Origin: Planctomycetota bacterium
Lineage (GTDB): Bacteria; Planctomycetota; Phycisphaerae; UBA1845; JANYLN01
Direction: 5' to 3'
Assembly (NCBI GenBank): GCA_025357795.1
Contig: JANYLN010000049.1
Location: forward strand, 1 to 45,403
Length of the DNA stretch: 45,403 nt
The notes beneath the pieces are model-generated. The model saw only the letters and a list, made by a program, of their open reading frames with translations, had not been told where the DNA came from and ran no database searches. Numbering within the stretch: the stretch's first letter is position 1; each line of letters begins with the position of its first letter. A program made the translations under genes and the position numbers. Shown here piece after piece: positions 19,669 through 30,898 of this stretch.

Positions 19669-20340
19669 GTGACAGGTGTTTCAGCCAGATCTATGAGAGT
19701 GTGGATGGTGGTAGCGGCGCTAGCGGTGTGGCCTGCGCTGGCGGCTGGGCAGCATGCCGAGACGCCGGCCCGGGGCGAGGCGGCGCCTGCGGTTCAGACG
19801 ACGGCGGGACACGGCGCGGCAGGTGAGCAGGGCGGGCACGAGAAGCCGGGGCTGTTTTCCGGGGACACGGGCAACATCATCTGGACGGCGATCATCTTCG
19901 CGGGGCTGCTGCTGGTGCTGGGCAAGTACGCGTGGCGGCCGATGCTGGACGCCCTCAACCGCCGGGAGCAGTTCATCCGGCAGACGCTGGAGACGGCGCA
20001 GAAGGACCGGGCGGAGGCGGAACGGATGATGGCGGAGTACCGCCAGATGATCGATAAGTCGAAGCAGGAGGCGCAGGCGATCATCGAGCAGGGCCGCCAG
20101 GATGCGGAGACGGCGCGGCAGCGGCTGCACCAGCAGGCGCAGGGCGAGGCCGGGCAGATGATCGGCCGGGCGAAGCAGGAGATTCAGCTGGCGAAGCAGT
20201 CGGCGCTGCAGGATCTGCAGAACCTGGCGGCGGACCTGTCGGTGAACGTGGCCAGCAAGATCATCCAGCGGAACGTGACGGCGGCGGACCAGCAGCGGCT
20301 GGTGGAAGAGTCGTTGAAGCAGTTGGGGAAGGTTGGGTGA
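19669..20340 (+). CDS. atpF: ATP synthase F0 subunit b
   Basis: signal-like N-terminus, one TM (NIIWTAIIFAGLLLVLGKYAWRPMLDALNRRE), long coiled-coil; GTG start after GGAGG. Confidence 0.93.
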   Translation: MTGVSARSMRVWMVVAALAVWPALAAGQHAETPARGEAAPAVQTTAGHGAAGEQGGHEKPGLFSGDTGNIIWTAIIFAGLLLVLGKYAWRPMLDALNRREQFIRQTLETAQKDRAEAERMMAEYRQMIDKSKQEAQAIIEQGRQDAETARQRLHQQAQGEAGQMIGRAKQEIQLAKQSALQDLQNLAADLSVNVASKIIQRNVTAADQQRLVEESLKQLGKVG

Positions 20341-20353
20341 TCGGGAAAGATGG

Positions 20354-20384
20354 CATGGTCCTGCAACGGCGCGGGACCATGGCA
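20354..20384 (+). repeat. 31-nt hairpin repeat, copy 1 (catggtcctgcaacggcgcgggaccatggca)
   Basis: identical 31/31 to 26361-26391; internal 8-bp palindrome CATGGTCC/GGACCATG. Confidence 0.9.
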
Positions 20385-20388
20385 CCGG

Positions 20389-20433
20389 GCAACAACAACG
20401 ACAACAACACGCGGCTCGCAAGCGAGTCGGCTA
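20389..20433 (+). repeat. CAA-rich + GCAAGC hairpin module, copy in atpF-atpH spacer
   Basis: gcaacaacaacgacaacaacacgcggctcgcaagcgagtcggcta. Confidence 0.8.
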
Positions 20434-20535
20434 GATGGGTGACGCTGGACATAAACGGAATCCTGATCCGGTTGTTTGTTGGAACGATGGCAGTGGCGAT
20501 GACAGTCCTGAGTCTTGAGTGACGGCAATCACGCT

Positions 20536-21120
20536 ATGGCGGAACAGACGAGCAAGAGAGTCGTGACGGTCTACGCGGAGGCGCTGTACGAGGCGGCCAG
20601 CGGCGGTGACGCCCTGGAGGCTGTGCGGGCCGACGTCGAGTCACTGCAGAAGATGCTGGAGGCGTACCCGAAGTACGGGCGGCTGCTGGCGGACCCGAAG
20701 ATGGACCTCGACGAGCGGGAGAAGACCGTCCGGCGGACGGTTGAGGGCAAGGTCCATCCGCTGACGCTACACTTCCTGCTGGTGCTGAACCGGCGCTGGC
20801 GGCTGGGGAACCTGGCGGCGATTCTGGATGAGTACGTCCGGTTGGACAACACGCGGCGGCTGGGTCGGCGGGACGTCGAAGTGGTCACGGCGGTGCCGCT
20901 GGACGAGCAGATGCTGGCCCAGATCAAGCAGGGCATTGCGGCGTGGGGCGGCTTCGAGCCGGTGATCCACGTGAAGCAGGATGCGTCGCTGCTGGGCGGG
21001 CTGATGCTGCGGATCGGCGACCAGCAGATCGACGGGTCGGTCAAGGGCCAGTTGGAGCGGTTCCGCGAGCAGCTGAAGAGGGAGTTCCAGGTGAGAGGGA
21101 GCGAGGCGACGGTGGCGTGA
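20536..21120 (+). CDS. atpH: ATP synthase F1 subunit delta
   Basis: MAEQTSKRVVTVYAEALYEAA...LHFLLVLNRRWRLGNLAAILDEYVRL...ASLLGGLMLRIGDQQIDGSVKGQLERFREQL. Confidence 0.92.
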   Translation: MAEQTSKRVVTVYAEALYEAASGGDALEAVRADVESLQKMLEAYPKYGRLLADPKMDLDEREKTVRRTVEGKVHPLTLHFLLVLNRRWRLGNLAAILDEYVRLDNTRRLGRRDVEVVTAVPLDEQMLAQIKQGIAAWGGFEPVIHVKQDASLLGGLMLRIGDQQIDGSVKGQLERFREQLKREFQVRGSEATVA

Positions 21121-21258
21121 GATCGCGGCCGGGGTCCGCTGCGAGGGGCCGGCAACGGCGACGACAATGGCCCGGCTGAGGCCGCAGGGCAGTGAGCGGG
21201 CCGGGCGAACGAGAATATTGACGCAGAGATGACGGCCAGGACGTTATAGGAGATTGTT

Positions 21259-22953
21259 ATGGCTGGCGGGTTTCGCATTGACGACATCGCATCGGTCATC
21301 CGCGAGCAGATTGAGAACTACAAGCCCGAGATGGAAGTAGCGGAGATCGGGCGGATCATCGAGGTCGGCGACGGTATTGCGCGGGTGTACGGGCTGGCGC
21401 GGGCGAAGGCGGCGGAGATGATCCACTTCCCGCGGACGGACACGTACGGCGTGGCCCTGAACCTCGAAGAGGACAGCGTGGGCATCGCCATCATGGGCGA
21501 CTGGCTGGGGCTGGCGGAGGGCGACGAGGCCCGCTGCACGGGGACGCTGCTGTCGGTGCCGGTGGGTGATGCGATGGTGGGGCGGGTGGTCGATCCGCTG
21601 GGGCGGCCGCTGGACGGTCGGGGCCCGATCCAGTCGAAGGATCGGCGGGCCCTGGAGAGCAATGCGCCGGGCATCGCGGAGCGGCAGCCTGTGACGGAGC
21701 CGCTGCAGACGGGCATCAAGGCGATCGATTCGATGATCCCGATCGGGCGGGGGCAGCGAGAGCTGATCATCGGCGACCGCAAGACAGGCAAGAGCGCGAT
21801 CGCGGTGGATACGGTCATCAACCAGAAGGGGCAGGGCGTCATCTGCGTGTACGTGGCGATCGGGCAGAAGGAGAGCACGGTCGCCTCGCTGGTGGAAGTG
21901 CTGCGCGAGCACGGCGCGATGGATTACACGATCGTGGTAGTGGCGGGTTCGAGCGACCCGGCCCCGGTGCAGTACATCGCCCCGTATGCGGGCTGCGCGA
22001 TGGCAGAGTACTTCATGTACGAGCGTGGCCAGGGGACATTGTGCATCTACGACGATTTGAGCAAGCATGCGGCGGCGTACCGGCAGTTGTCGCTGCTGTT
22101 GCGGCGGCCTCCGGGGCGCGAGGCGTACCCGGGCGACGTGTTTTATCTGCACAGCCGGCTGCTGGAGCGGGCGGCGAAGCTGGCGGAGCGGTACATCCTG
22201 GTTGAGAAGAGTGCCAAGGCAGAGACCCAGAAGGGCGTCAACGGGAAAGAGTACATCGGCGTGCCGGGCAAGGAGGAGGCGGAGGCGGATCTGAAGAAGA
22301 TGGCCAATGCGGCGTCGCTGGAGGTGCGCAAGGTGTCGGGCAGCGGCGGGTCGCTGACGGCGCTGCCGATCGTGGAGACGCTCGAGGGGGAGGTGTCGGC
22401 GTATATCCCGACGAACGTGATTTCGATCACGGACGGGCAGATCTACCTGGAGCCGGAGCTGTTCTTCTCGGGCGTGCGGCCGGCGATCAACGTGGGGATC
22501 AGCGTCAGCCGAGTGGGTAAGAACGCCCAGAGCAAGGCGATGGCGAAGGTGTCGGGTTCGCTGCGGCTGGACCTGGCGAGTTTTCGCGAGTTGGAGGCGT
22601 TCGCGCAGTTGGGCACGGATTTGGACCAGGCGACGTTGCGGCAATTGGAGCGTGGGCGGCGGTTGGTGGAGCTGCTGAAGCAGCCGCAGTACCGGCCCTA
22701 CAACATTACGGACGAGACGATCAGCATTTTCGTGGGCACGGGCGGGTACATGGACGAGGTGCCGGTGTCGCGGGTGGTGGACTTCGAGCAGAAGATGCTG
22801 GAGCATATGCACACGCGGCAGCAGGGCCTGTGGGAGGAGCTGCAGAAGCATGCCGTGATGACGGACGATCTGCGCAATCGGCTGACCGAGGCGGTCAAGC
22901 AGTTTAAGAGCCAGTATATGGCGGGGATCGTCCCGGCGGCGCAGGCGCGGTAG
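21259..22953 (+). CDS. atpA: ATP synthase F1 subunit alpha
   Basis: [53 protein letters not shown]. Confidence 0.97.
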   Translation: MAGGFRIDDIASVIREQIENYKPEMEVAEIGRIIEVGDGIARVYGLARAKAAEMIHFPRTDTYGVALNLEEDSVGIAIMGDWLGLAEGDEARCTGTLLSVPVGDAMVGRVVDPLGRPLDGRGPIQSKDRRALESNAPGIAERQPVTEPLQTGIKAIDSMIPIGRGQRELIIGDRKTGKSAIAVDTVINQKGQGVICVYVAIGQKESTVASLVEVLREHGAMDYTIVVVAGSSDPAPVQYIAPYAGCAMAEYFMYERGQGTLCIYDDLSKHAAAYRQLSLLLRRPPGREAYPGDVFYLHSRLLERAAKLAERYILVEKSAKAETQKGVNGKEYIGVPGKEEAEADLKKMANAASLEVRKVSGSGGSLTALPIVETLEGEVSAYIPTNVISITDGQIYLEPELFFSGVRPAINVGISVSRVGKNAQSKAMAKVSGSLRLDLASFRELEAFAQLGTDLDQATLRQLERGRRLVELLKQPQYRPYNITDETISIFVGTGGYMDEVPVSRVVDFEQKMLEHMHTRQQGLWEELQKHAVMTDDLRNRLTEAVKQFKSQYMAGIVPAAQAR

Positions 22954-22984
22954 CAGAAGGGCGGTCGGTGTTACCTGGGATTCG

Positions 22985-23165
22985 TCAAACGACCAGGGCA
23001 ACGGCTACGGCAACCACAGCGACGGCCGCGGATTTGCACGGATGGACACGGATAACAGCAACAACAGCCATAGCCGAGGGCGGCTGTGCTACTTGCAACA
23101 ACAGCAACAGAAACGGCGACAACAAAAAAGACACGGCGCGGGCGCCAAGCCCGGACTCCGAACGA
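22985..23165 (+). repeat. Composite intergenic repeat region in atpA-atpG spacer
   Basis: gcggatttgcacggatggacacggataa; (CAA)-rich tracts; gacacggcgcggg...ccggactccgaacg shared in part with 8060-8175 and the left window edge. Confidence 0.65.
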
Positions 23166-23186
23166 CGGCAGGATTGAGGAGCATCG

Positions 23187-24071
23187 ATGGCCAGGGCAAG
23201 AGCCATTGTCAAACGACGCAAGGCGGTCCGCAACATCCGCAAGATCACGCGGACGATGCAGCTGATCGCGACGGCGCGCTTCCAGCAGGCGAACAACCGG
23301 GTGGCGGCGGGCCGGCCTTACGTCAGCAAGATCCGGCACCTGGTGGGGCAGCTGAGCCAGGGGGTGGACCTGGATCATCCGCTGCTGAAGGCGAATCCGG
23401 AGACGGCGCCCGATCTGCTGCTGGTGCTGACGAGCAGCAGGGGGCTGGCGGGCGGCTACAACTCCAATGTGCTGCGCAAGGCGATCCAGTACATCGACCA
23501 GCTGCAAGGCGAAGGCCGCCACGTGCTGGTGCACATGGTGGGCAAGAAGGGCATCACGTACTTCAAGTTCCTGGACCGGCCCGTGGAAGCCGCGCACATG
23601 CAGTTCGGCGACAAGCCGACGTACGCGCAGGTGGCGGAGCTGGCGGAGCAGTTCATGCAGCGTTATGCCGCGGGGCAGCTGCGGAGCGTATCGGTGGCGT
23701 ACATGCACTTCCTGTCGGCTGGGGTGCAGAAGACAGAGGTGGTGCGATTGCTGCCGATGGAACCGCCTCAGCAGCGAGAGGAGGCCGCGGCGGGTGCGCG
23801 GCAGTCGGTGGAGTGGGAGTTCTCGCCCGATCCGGCGACGATCCTGGCGGACCTGCTACCTGAGGCGGTGAAGGTGAGCCTGTACCAGAACTTCCTGGAG
23901 GCGGTAACCAGCGAGCAGGTGTCGCGGATGGTGGCGATGAAGGCGGCGACGGATGCGGCGGGGGACATGATCAAGCTCCTGTCGCTGCAGTACAACCGGG
24001 CGCGGCAGACGCAGATCACGCTGGAGCTGCTGGATATTGTCGGCGGGGCGAATGCGTTGCAGGACAAATAG
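23187..24071 (+). CDS. atpG: ATP synthase F1 subunit gamma
   Basis: MARARAIVKRRKAVRNIRKITRTMQLIATARF; LLLVLTSSRGLAGGYNSNVLR; MVAMKAATDAAGDMI. Confidence 0.95.
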   Translation: MARARAIVKRRKAVRNIRKITRTMQLIATARFQQANNRVAAGRPYVSKIRHLVGQLSQGVDLDHPLLKANPETAPDLLLVLTSSRGLAGGYNSNVLRKAIQYIDQLQGEGRHVLVHMVGKKGITYFKFLDRPVEAAHMQFGDKPTYAQVAELAEQFMQRYAAGQLRSVSVAYMHFLSAGVQKTEVVRLLPMEPPQQREEAAAGARQSVEWEFSPDPATILADLLPEAVKVSLYQNFLEAVTSEQVSRMVAMKAATDAAGDMIKLLSLQYNRARQTQITLELLDIVGGANALQDK

Positions 24072-24078
24072 AACGGCT

Positions 24079-25720
<1,642 letters not shown>

Positions 25721-25824
25721 GAACGGCAGGAGCCAGTGGTCCGATGCCAGGTGTCGGCAAGAGTCCTAACAACGACGGGTGGCATGACCAAGGGATGCGC
25801 AGGCGCGGCAAGGAATAGCAGACT

Positions 25825-26235
25825 ATGCCGGACGGCAGACAGTTGAGTTTTTCGATCGTGACGCCCGAGCGGGTGCTGGTGGAGGGCAAGGCGGAGTTTG
25901 TCGTCTTGCCGGGGCTCGACGGCGAATTCGGTATTCTATACAACCGCAGCCCGCTGCTGGTGCGGCTGCAGCCTGGGATTGTCCGAGTGCGCAGCGGCGA
26001 GCGGGAGGAGTGGTACTTCGTCGGCGGCGGGTTTGGGGATGTGATTGACAACCAGGTGACGATCCTGACGCCACGGGCGCTGAAGGCGGGCGAGGTGAAG
26101 GCGGAGGATGCGCAGGTGGCGCGCGAGCGGGCGCGGCGGTTGAGTGCGCCGGATGCGGCGGGGGAACGGAAGTTGCGGGACGCGAATGCGGAGGCGCATG
26201 CGCTGGATCGGATGCTGGCGGGGGCTGGACGATAA
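25825..26235 (+). CDS. atpC: ATP synthase F1 subunit epsilon
   Basis: LSFSIVTPERVLVEGKAEFVVLPGLDGEFGILYNRSPLLVRLQPGIVRV. Confidence 0.93.
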   Translation: MPDGRQLSFSIVTPERVLVEGKAEFVVLPGLDGEFGILYNRSPLLVRLQPGIVRVRSGEREEWYFVGGGFGDVIDNQVTILTPRALKAGEVKAEDAQVARERARRLSAPDAAGERKLRDANAEAHALDRMLAGAGR

Positions 26236-26265
26236 GGCAACCTGTATATTGCGGTTCTCAAAGAC

Positions 26266-26288
26266 AGCCGGCGTGAGCCGGCTTTTTT
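26266..26288 (+). terminator. Rho-independent terminator downstream of atpC
   Basis: AGCCGGC-gtga-GCCGGCT then TTTTTT. Confidence 0.87.
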
Positions 26289-26360
26289 GTTATGCGCGGA
26301 CGGGGGCAGACCGGCCAGGGGGGCTAGAGTATTTCAGATTATCTCTAGCGGGAGCGACAG

Positions 26361-26391
26361 CATGGTCCTGCAACGGCGCGGGACCATGGCA
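26361..26391 (+). repeat. 31-nt hairpin repeat, copy 2
   Basis: catggtcctgcaacggcgcgggaccatggca, identical to 20354-20384. Confidence 0.9.
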
Positions 26392-26435
26392 TTGCGCTTC
26401 AGTCGTCCCTACGGGACAGTAGAGGCCAACGGCAT

Positions 26436-26475
26436 TGAGTAACGGCAAGAACGCGCGGCTGGCAAGCGAGCCGGC
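26436..26475 (+). repeat. GCAAGC hairpin module, copy downstream of atp operon
   Basis: gtaacggcaagaacgcgcggctggcaagcgagccggcta. Confidence 0.72.
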
Positions 26476-26526
26476 TAAATGGTCCGTCCCCCTTCCTTCC
26501 ATAGGTCTTCGAGGGCGGGGTTGGCT

Positions 26527-27528
26527 TTAGAAGCCGAGGTATTGGACTTCTTCCTGAAGGTCGACACCGAAGCGCTGGCGGACGCGGTCCTTGAGCTGGG
26601 CGACGAGGGCGAGGAGGTCGGCGGCGGAGGCCGTGCCGTGGGTGTTGACGATGAGGTTGCCGTGGTGGTGGCTGACTTCGACGCCGCCTACGCGTGTGCC
26701 TTTGGCGCCGACGGCTTCGAGGAGGTAGCCGGCGGCGACCTTGCCGTAGGTGATCTGGGAGGAGTCGATGCGCGAGAGGAAAGTCGGCAGCAGGTTCTGG
26801 GGGTCGAGCTGATCGAGGCGGATGTTCTTGAAGTAACAGCCGGGGCACTTGAGGTCGAGCGAGAACTTTCGCTGGCGCGACTGGATGAGGTCCTGGCTGG
26901 TGTTGAGCAGGTGCTGGGGGTCGCCGGGGGCGAGGTCGAGGACGACCTGGGAGATGATCCAATCCTTGTGGCGCTTGAAGGTGCTGTCGCGGTAGCCGAA
27001 CTGGCATTCGCTGACGGAGAGATGGTTGAAGCGGTCGGTGGAGGCGTTGTAGTAGCGGACCTCGCAGATGTGATCGCGCATCTCCTGGCCGTAGGCGCCG
27101 GCGCAGCCGTAGATTGCGCCGCCTATCGTGCCGGGGATGCCGGCCATTTTCTCGAGGCCGGCGAGGCCTATGCGGTCGGCCTGGAGGACGACTTCGCTCA
27201 GATGGTCGCCTGCCCCGACGGTGAGGCTGGTGTCGATGGCGGCGAAGGCGTGGATGCGGTTCTGGATGATCAGGCCGGGGTAGCCTGCGTCGGCTGCGAC
27301 GAGGTTGGAGCCGTCGCCTATGACGCACCAGTAGAGTTGGCAGGCGCGGGCGATGCGGATGGCGGCGGCGAGGTCGGCCTCGGTGTGGGCCTGCAGGAAG
27401 AATCTGGCGGGGCCGCCGATTGCCATGCTGGTGACGGTAGCGAGCGGCAGGTTGTTCTGCAGCTGCTGGCCGAAGTGTTCGCGGAGCAGGGTTTCGGGGC
27501 TGGCAGCGGGGGCTTGCAGCTCGGGCAC
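26527..27528 (-). CDS. murB: UDP-N-acetylmuramate dehydrogenase (GTG start, SD GGAGGGA)
   Basis: TSMAIGGPARFFLQAHTEADL; GIPGTIGGAIYGCAGAYGQEM; FGYRDSTFKRHKDWII; CPGCYFKNI. Confidence 0.93.
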   Translation of the reverse strand: MPELQAPAASPETLLREHFGQQLQNNLPLATVTSMAIGGPARFFLQAHTEADLAAAIRIARACQLYWCVIGDGSNLVAADAGYPGLIIQNRIHAFAAIDTSLTVGAGDHLSEVVLQADRIGLAGLEKMAGIPGTIGGAIYGCAGAYGQEMRDHICEVRYYNASTDRFNHLSVSECQFGYRDSTFKRHKDWIISQVVLDLAPGDPQHLLNTSQDLIQSRQRKFSLDLKCPGCYFKNIRLDQLDPQNLLPTFLSRIDSSQITYGKVAAGYLLEAVGAKGTRVGGVEVSHHHGNLIVNTHGTASAADLLALVAQLKDRVRQRFGVDLQEEVQYLGF

Positions 27529-28022
27529 GTTCACTCCCTCCAGGCGTTCCTTCGACCAACGGCAAAAACAGAGTGTGCCAGCTGTGCGAGCGAGTTGCCT
27601 CATGGCAACGGGGTGAGTGGGTGCGGGTCTGTCCCGCTGGCAGCACGGCGTACAGGGGAGACATCGACGCGGGCGAGGCATGGGCTTGAGGGCAACCGGG
27701 TCTGGGGACGCCGTGGCGAGGGCGTGCTGGGTGGAGCATGGCGAGAGGGCGATTTGGCGGCGGGGTGGGGTCGCGGGGCGGATGACGGTGGGGGATGTGC
27801 GGCAAGGTGTCAGCGGGTATCGCAATCTCAGGGCTGAGACAGCAAAGAGTACCAAATGGGTACGATTGACTTGAATGCGAGATGCGGGGCTACCTAGTGT
27901 TTCGCAAATGCCGAGGTGGATTCGAAGACGCAACAGGGAGGCAGACAAGGACCTTGGCGCTGGTATCTCGATCCTCCCATGCGTCGCATGCCGTTACGCC
28001 TTTGAACAGGAGAGGACGCACC

Positions 28023-28640
28023 ATGGCTTACGAGCTTCCGGCCTTGCCGTACCCGTACGACGCGTTGGAGCCGTACATCGACGCCAAGACAATGGAGATC
28101 CATCATACCAAGCACCATCGGGCGTATATCACGAACGTCAACAAGGCCCTGGAGGGGCATCCCGAGTTGGCGAAGTTGAGTGTCGAGGACCTTCTCAAGA
28201 ACGTGCAGAAGGTGCCGCAGGAGATCCGCCAGACGGTGATCAACAATGGGGGCGGGCACGCCAATCACAGTTTGTTCTGGCCTATCATGGGCAAGGGCAA
28301 GGGGGGCGAGCCGAAGGGGGATCTGGCGGAGGAGATCAAGAAGACGTTCGGGGATTTCGCGGGGTTCAAGGAGAAGTTGTCGAACGCGGCGTTGACGCGG
28401 TTTGGCAGCGGGTGGGGCTGGCTGGTGCTGGATTCGGGCGGGGCCTTGCAGGTGGTGAGCACCGCCAACCAGGACAACCCTCTGTTAAACGGGCAGGTGG
28501 CGATCCTGGGCATCGACGTCTGGGAGCACGCGTACTACCTGAAATACCAGAACCGCCGGGCGGATTATATTGCGGCCTGGTGGAGCGTGGTGAACTGGGA
28601 CAGGGCAGCTAATATCTACGCTTCCGCGAGGGGAAGGTAG
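28023..28640 (+). CDS. sodA: Superoxide dismutase (Mn/Fe family, Mn-type Gln position)
   Basis: [73 protein letters not shown]. Confidence 0.95.
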   Translation: MAYELPALPYPYDALEPYIDAKTMEIHHTKHHRAYITNVNKALEGHPELAKLSVEDLLKNVQKVPQEIRQTVINNGGGHANHSLFWPIMGKGKGGEPKGDLAEEIKKTFGDFAGFKEKLSNAALTRFGSGWGWLVLDSGGALQVVSTANQDNPLLNGQVAILGIDVWEHAYYLKYQNRRADYIAAWWSVVNWDRAANIYASARGR

Positions 28641-28808
28641 CGCACCTGTCAGCGGGGTTGCTGCGGATTCCTTTGGAATCGGACGGCGTGCTTGTTGGGG
28701 CGCCGTCCGGTGTTTTTGTTGGGGTGGGGGTGGTAAGATGGGGAGCTGGCGGGCGGCGGCATCGCCCAACAGATCCCGGGAGCCTGTCAACGCGAGGAGA
28801 GCGCGACG

Positions 28809-29246
28809 ATGAAGTGGGTGACGCGGTCGCATGTCCACATGGATCGGGTGGCGTGTCCTTGGCTGATTGCGCGGTTCGTCGATTCGCAGGCCGAATTCCT
28901 GTTCGTGCCAAGCAACTGCGTCGAGGAGGTGTCTCGACGGGATGGGGCGATCCCGTTTGACGTGCCGGGGGTTGAGCTGGGGCATGGCGAGGGGACGTGT
29001 TCGTTCGACGCGATCCTGGGCAAATACGATCTCAAGGACAAAGCGCTTTTGCGGTTGGCGAGGATCGTCAACGCGGCGGATCTGCATAGACTTGACAATG
29101 ACCCAATTGCGGCAGGGCTGGACGCGATTGCGACGGGGTTCGGCATCCGCTTTCCGGATGACCACGAGAACCTGCGGCAGCAGTTTGTTGTATACGACGC
29201 ACTCTATGCCTGGTGTTGTTTGGAGGTAGTGAAGAATGGGCAGTAA
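28809..29246 (+). CDS. ChrB C-terminal-domain (chromate resistance) family protein
   Basis: KWVTRSHVHMDRVACPWLIARFVDSQAEFLFVP...FDVPGVELGHGEGTCSFDAIL. Confidence 0.82.
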   Translation: MKWVTRSHVHMDRVACPWLIARFVDSQAEFLFVPSNCVEEVSRRDGAIPFDVPGVELGHGEGTCSFDAILGKYDLKDKALLRLARIVNAADLHRLDNDPIAAGLDAIATGFGIRFPDDHENLRQQFVVYDALYAWCCLEVVKNGQ

Positions 29247-30642
29247 GGAGGCGCGGCCGGGGCTTTCGGGTGATTCGGCGGAGAAGCCGGCATCGGAGCC
29301 GGGAAGCGGCGGCAACGAGGCCTTGAGCCCGGCGGGGTCGGTCGAGGCGCGTCGATCGGGCCTGCAGCAGGCGATCGAGTTTTTCGGTCTGAAGCGGAGC
29401 ATTGTCGGGCTGCTCAGCATGGTGATTCTCGTTGGCATGGGCGAGCACATGGCGGAGCAGTTCCTGCCATTGTACCTGACGGCCTTGGGGGCGGGGTTCC
29501 TGTCGGTGGGCTTCCTGAACGGCATGGACAACCTCCTGGGGGCGCTCTATTCGTTCCCGGGCGGGTACCTGGCGGACCGACTGGGGACCAAGCGGGCGCT
29601 GCTGGTGTTCAACCTGCTGGCGATGTTCGGCTTTGCGATCGTGATTCTGGTGCCGAAGTGGCCTGCTGTGTTCATCGGGGCGATTTTCTTCCTGTCGTGG
29701 ACGGCGATCTCGCTGCCTGCGACGATGAGTCTGGTGGCGAAGGTGCTGCCGAAGAACAAGCGGACGATGGGCGTGACGGTGCATTCGCTCATCCGGCGGA
29801 TCCCGATGGCGCTGGGGCCGATCGTGGGGGGGGCGTTGATCTACTACTACCGGGACAAGTACATCGCGATGTACGGCTTTGAAGTGGGGAGTCCGATGGG
29901 CATCCGCGAGGGGGTGCAGGTGGCTTTCGGCGCGGCGCTGATCCTGGCGGTGGTGGCGGCGATCGCGCAGCAGATCCTGATCGAGAAGGATCCGCCGAAA
30001 AAGCCCGGCGAGGCGGAGACCCTCGTGGAGAAGAACCCCCTGAAGATGTGGCGGCAGATGCATCCGTCGCTACGGAACCTGCTGATCAGCGATATTCTGA
30101 TCCGGTTCTGCGAGCAGATCCCGTACGCGTTCGTGGTGATCTGGGCGGTGGGCACGGCGACGCAGAAGGGGCCGGTCAATACGGTGGAGTTCGGCATTTT
30201 GCGGACCATCGAGATGGCGACGGCCATCCTGATTTATATCCCGGTGGCGTACCTGGCGGACAAGGGGCAGAAGAAGCCGTTCGTGGTGATGACGTTCATC
30301 TTCTTCACGCTGTTTCCGGTGGTGCTGTACTTCAGCCATACGTTCTGGATGCTGGCGTTCGCGTTTGTGATCCGGGGTCTGAAGGAGTTCGGCGAGCCGA
30401 CACGCAAGGCTCTGATCATGGACCTGGCGCCGGAGGACCGGAAGGCGGCGATGTTCGGGCTGTACTACCTGATCCGCGACACGATTGTGTCGATCGCGGC
30501 GTTTGCGAGCGGCTTCCTGTGGGTGAAGTCGCCTGGATTGAACCTGTTCACGGCGGCGGCATTCGGGGCGATCGGGACGATCTGGTTCGCGTTGAGGGGG
30601 CAGGATCTGTCGGGGCCGCGTGAGAAACCGGCCGAGGCGTAG
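29236..30642 (+). CDS. MFS transporter, overlapping the ChrB-like gene by 11 nt
   Basis: about 12 TM segments; GGYLADRLGTKRALLVFNLL MFS loop motif. Confidence 0.9.
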   Translation: MGSKEARPGLSGDSAEKPASEPGSGGNEALSPAGSVEARRSGLQQAIEFFGLKRSIVGLLSMVILVGMGEHMAEQFLPLYLTALGAGFLSVGFLNGMDNLLGALYSFPGGYLADRLGTKRALLVFNLLAMFGFAIVILVPKWPAVFIGAIFFLSWTAISLPATMSLVAKVLPKNKRTMGVTVHSLIRRIPMALGPIVGGALIYYYRDKYIAMYGFEVGSPMGIREGVQVAFGAALILAVVAAIAQQILIEKDPPKKPGEAETLVEKNPLKMWRQMHPSLRNLLISDILIRFCEQIPYAFVVIWAVGTATQKGPVNTVEFGILRTIEMATAILIYIPVAYLADKGQKKPFVVMTFIFFTLFPVVLYFSHTFWMLAFAFVIRGLKEFGEPTRKALIMDLAPEDRKAAMFGLYYLIRDTIVSIAAFASGFLWVKSPGLNLFTAAAFGAIGTIWFALRGQDLSGPREKPAEA

Positions 30643-30644
30643 GG

Positions 30645-30673
30645 GGGCTAGCCCACCTGAAGGTGGAGCCCTG
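30645..30673 (+). terminator. Stem-loop downstream of MFS gene
   Basis: GGGCTagcCCACCTgaaGGTGGAGCCC. Confidence 0.45.
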
Positions 30674-30674
30674 T

Positions 30675-30852
30675 TCACACCTCCTGTTGCGTGATGATCC
30701 TGTAGAGTTCTTCCGACGTGGCCGCGCGATCAATCGCTTCGCGAACCTGCGGGAGCATCATCAGTCTGCTAATGCGGGCCAGGGCCTGGATGTGCGGGCC
30801 CGTCTGGTCGGGCGGGATGCCGGTGCTGCGGCGGCCCTCGTGTCCAACCCGT
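30675..30852 (-). pseudogene. C-terminal fragment of a PTS EIIA (fructose/Ntr-type)-like protein
   Basis: Minus-strand frame not in the ORF list: GIPPDQTGPHIQALARISRLMMLPQVREAIDRAATSEELYRIITQQEV*, EIIA-like C-terminus without the N-terminal part. Confidence 0.5.
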
Positions 30853-30898
30853 GCCTGACCGCAGGCAAGACAACCATGTGCCGCACCGCCGCAAGATA

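Noticed and set aside
21244-23001. 585-aa minus-strand ORF
   Set aside because: Shadow of atpA; His/Arg/Leu-rich with no recognisable domain.
30769-30898. C-terminal extension of the pyrH ORF in the ORF track
   Set aside because: Out-of-frame run-on after the frameshift; true PyrH C-terminus is in the alternative frame ending at 30899.
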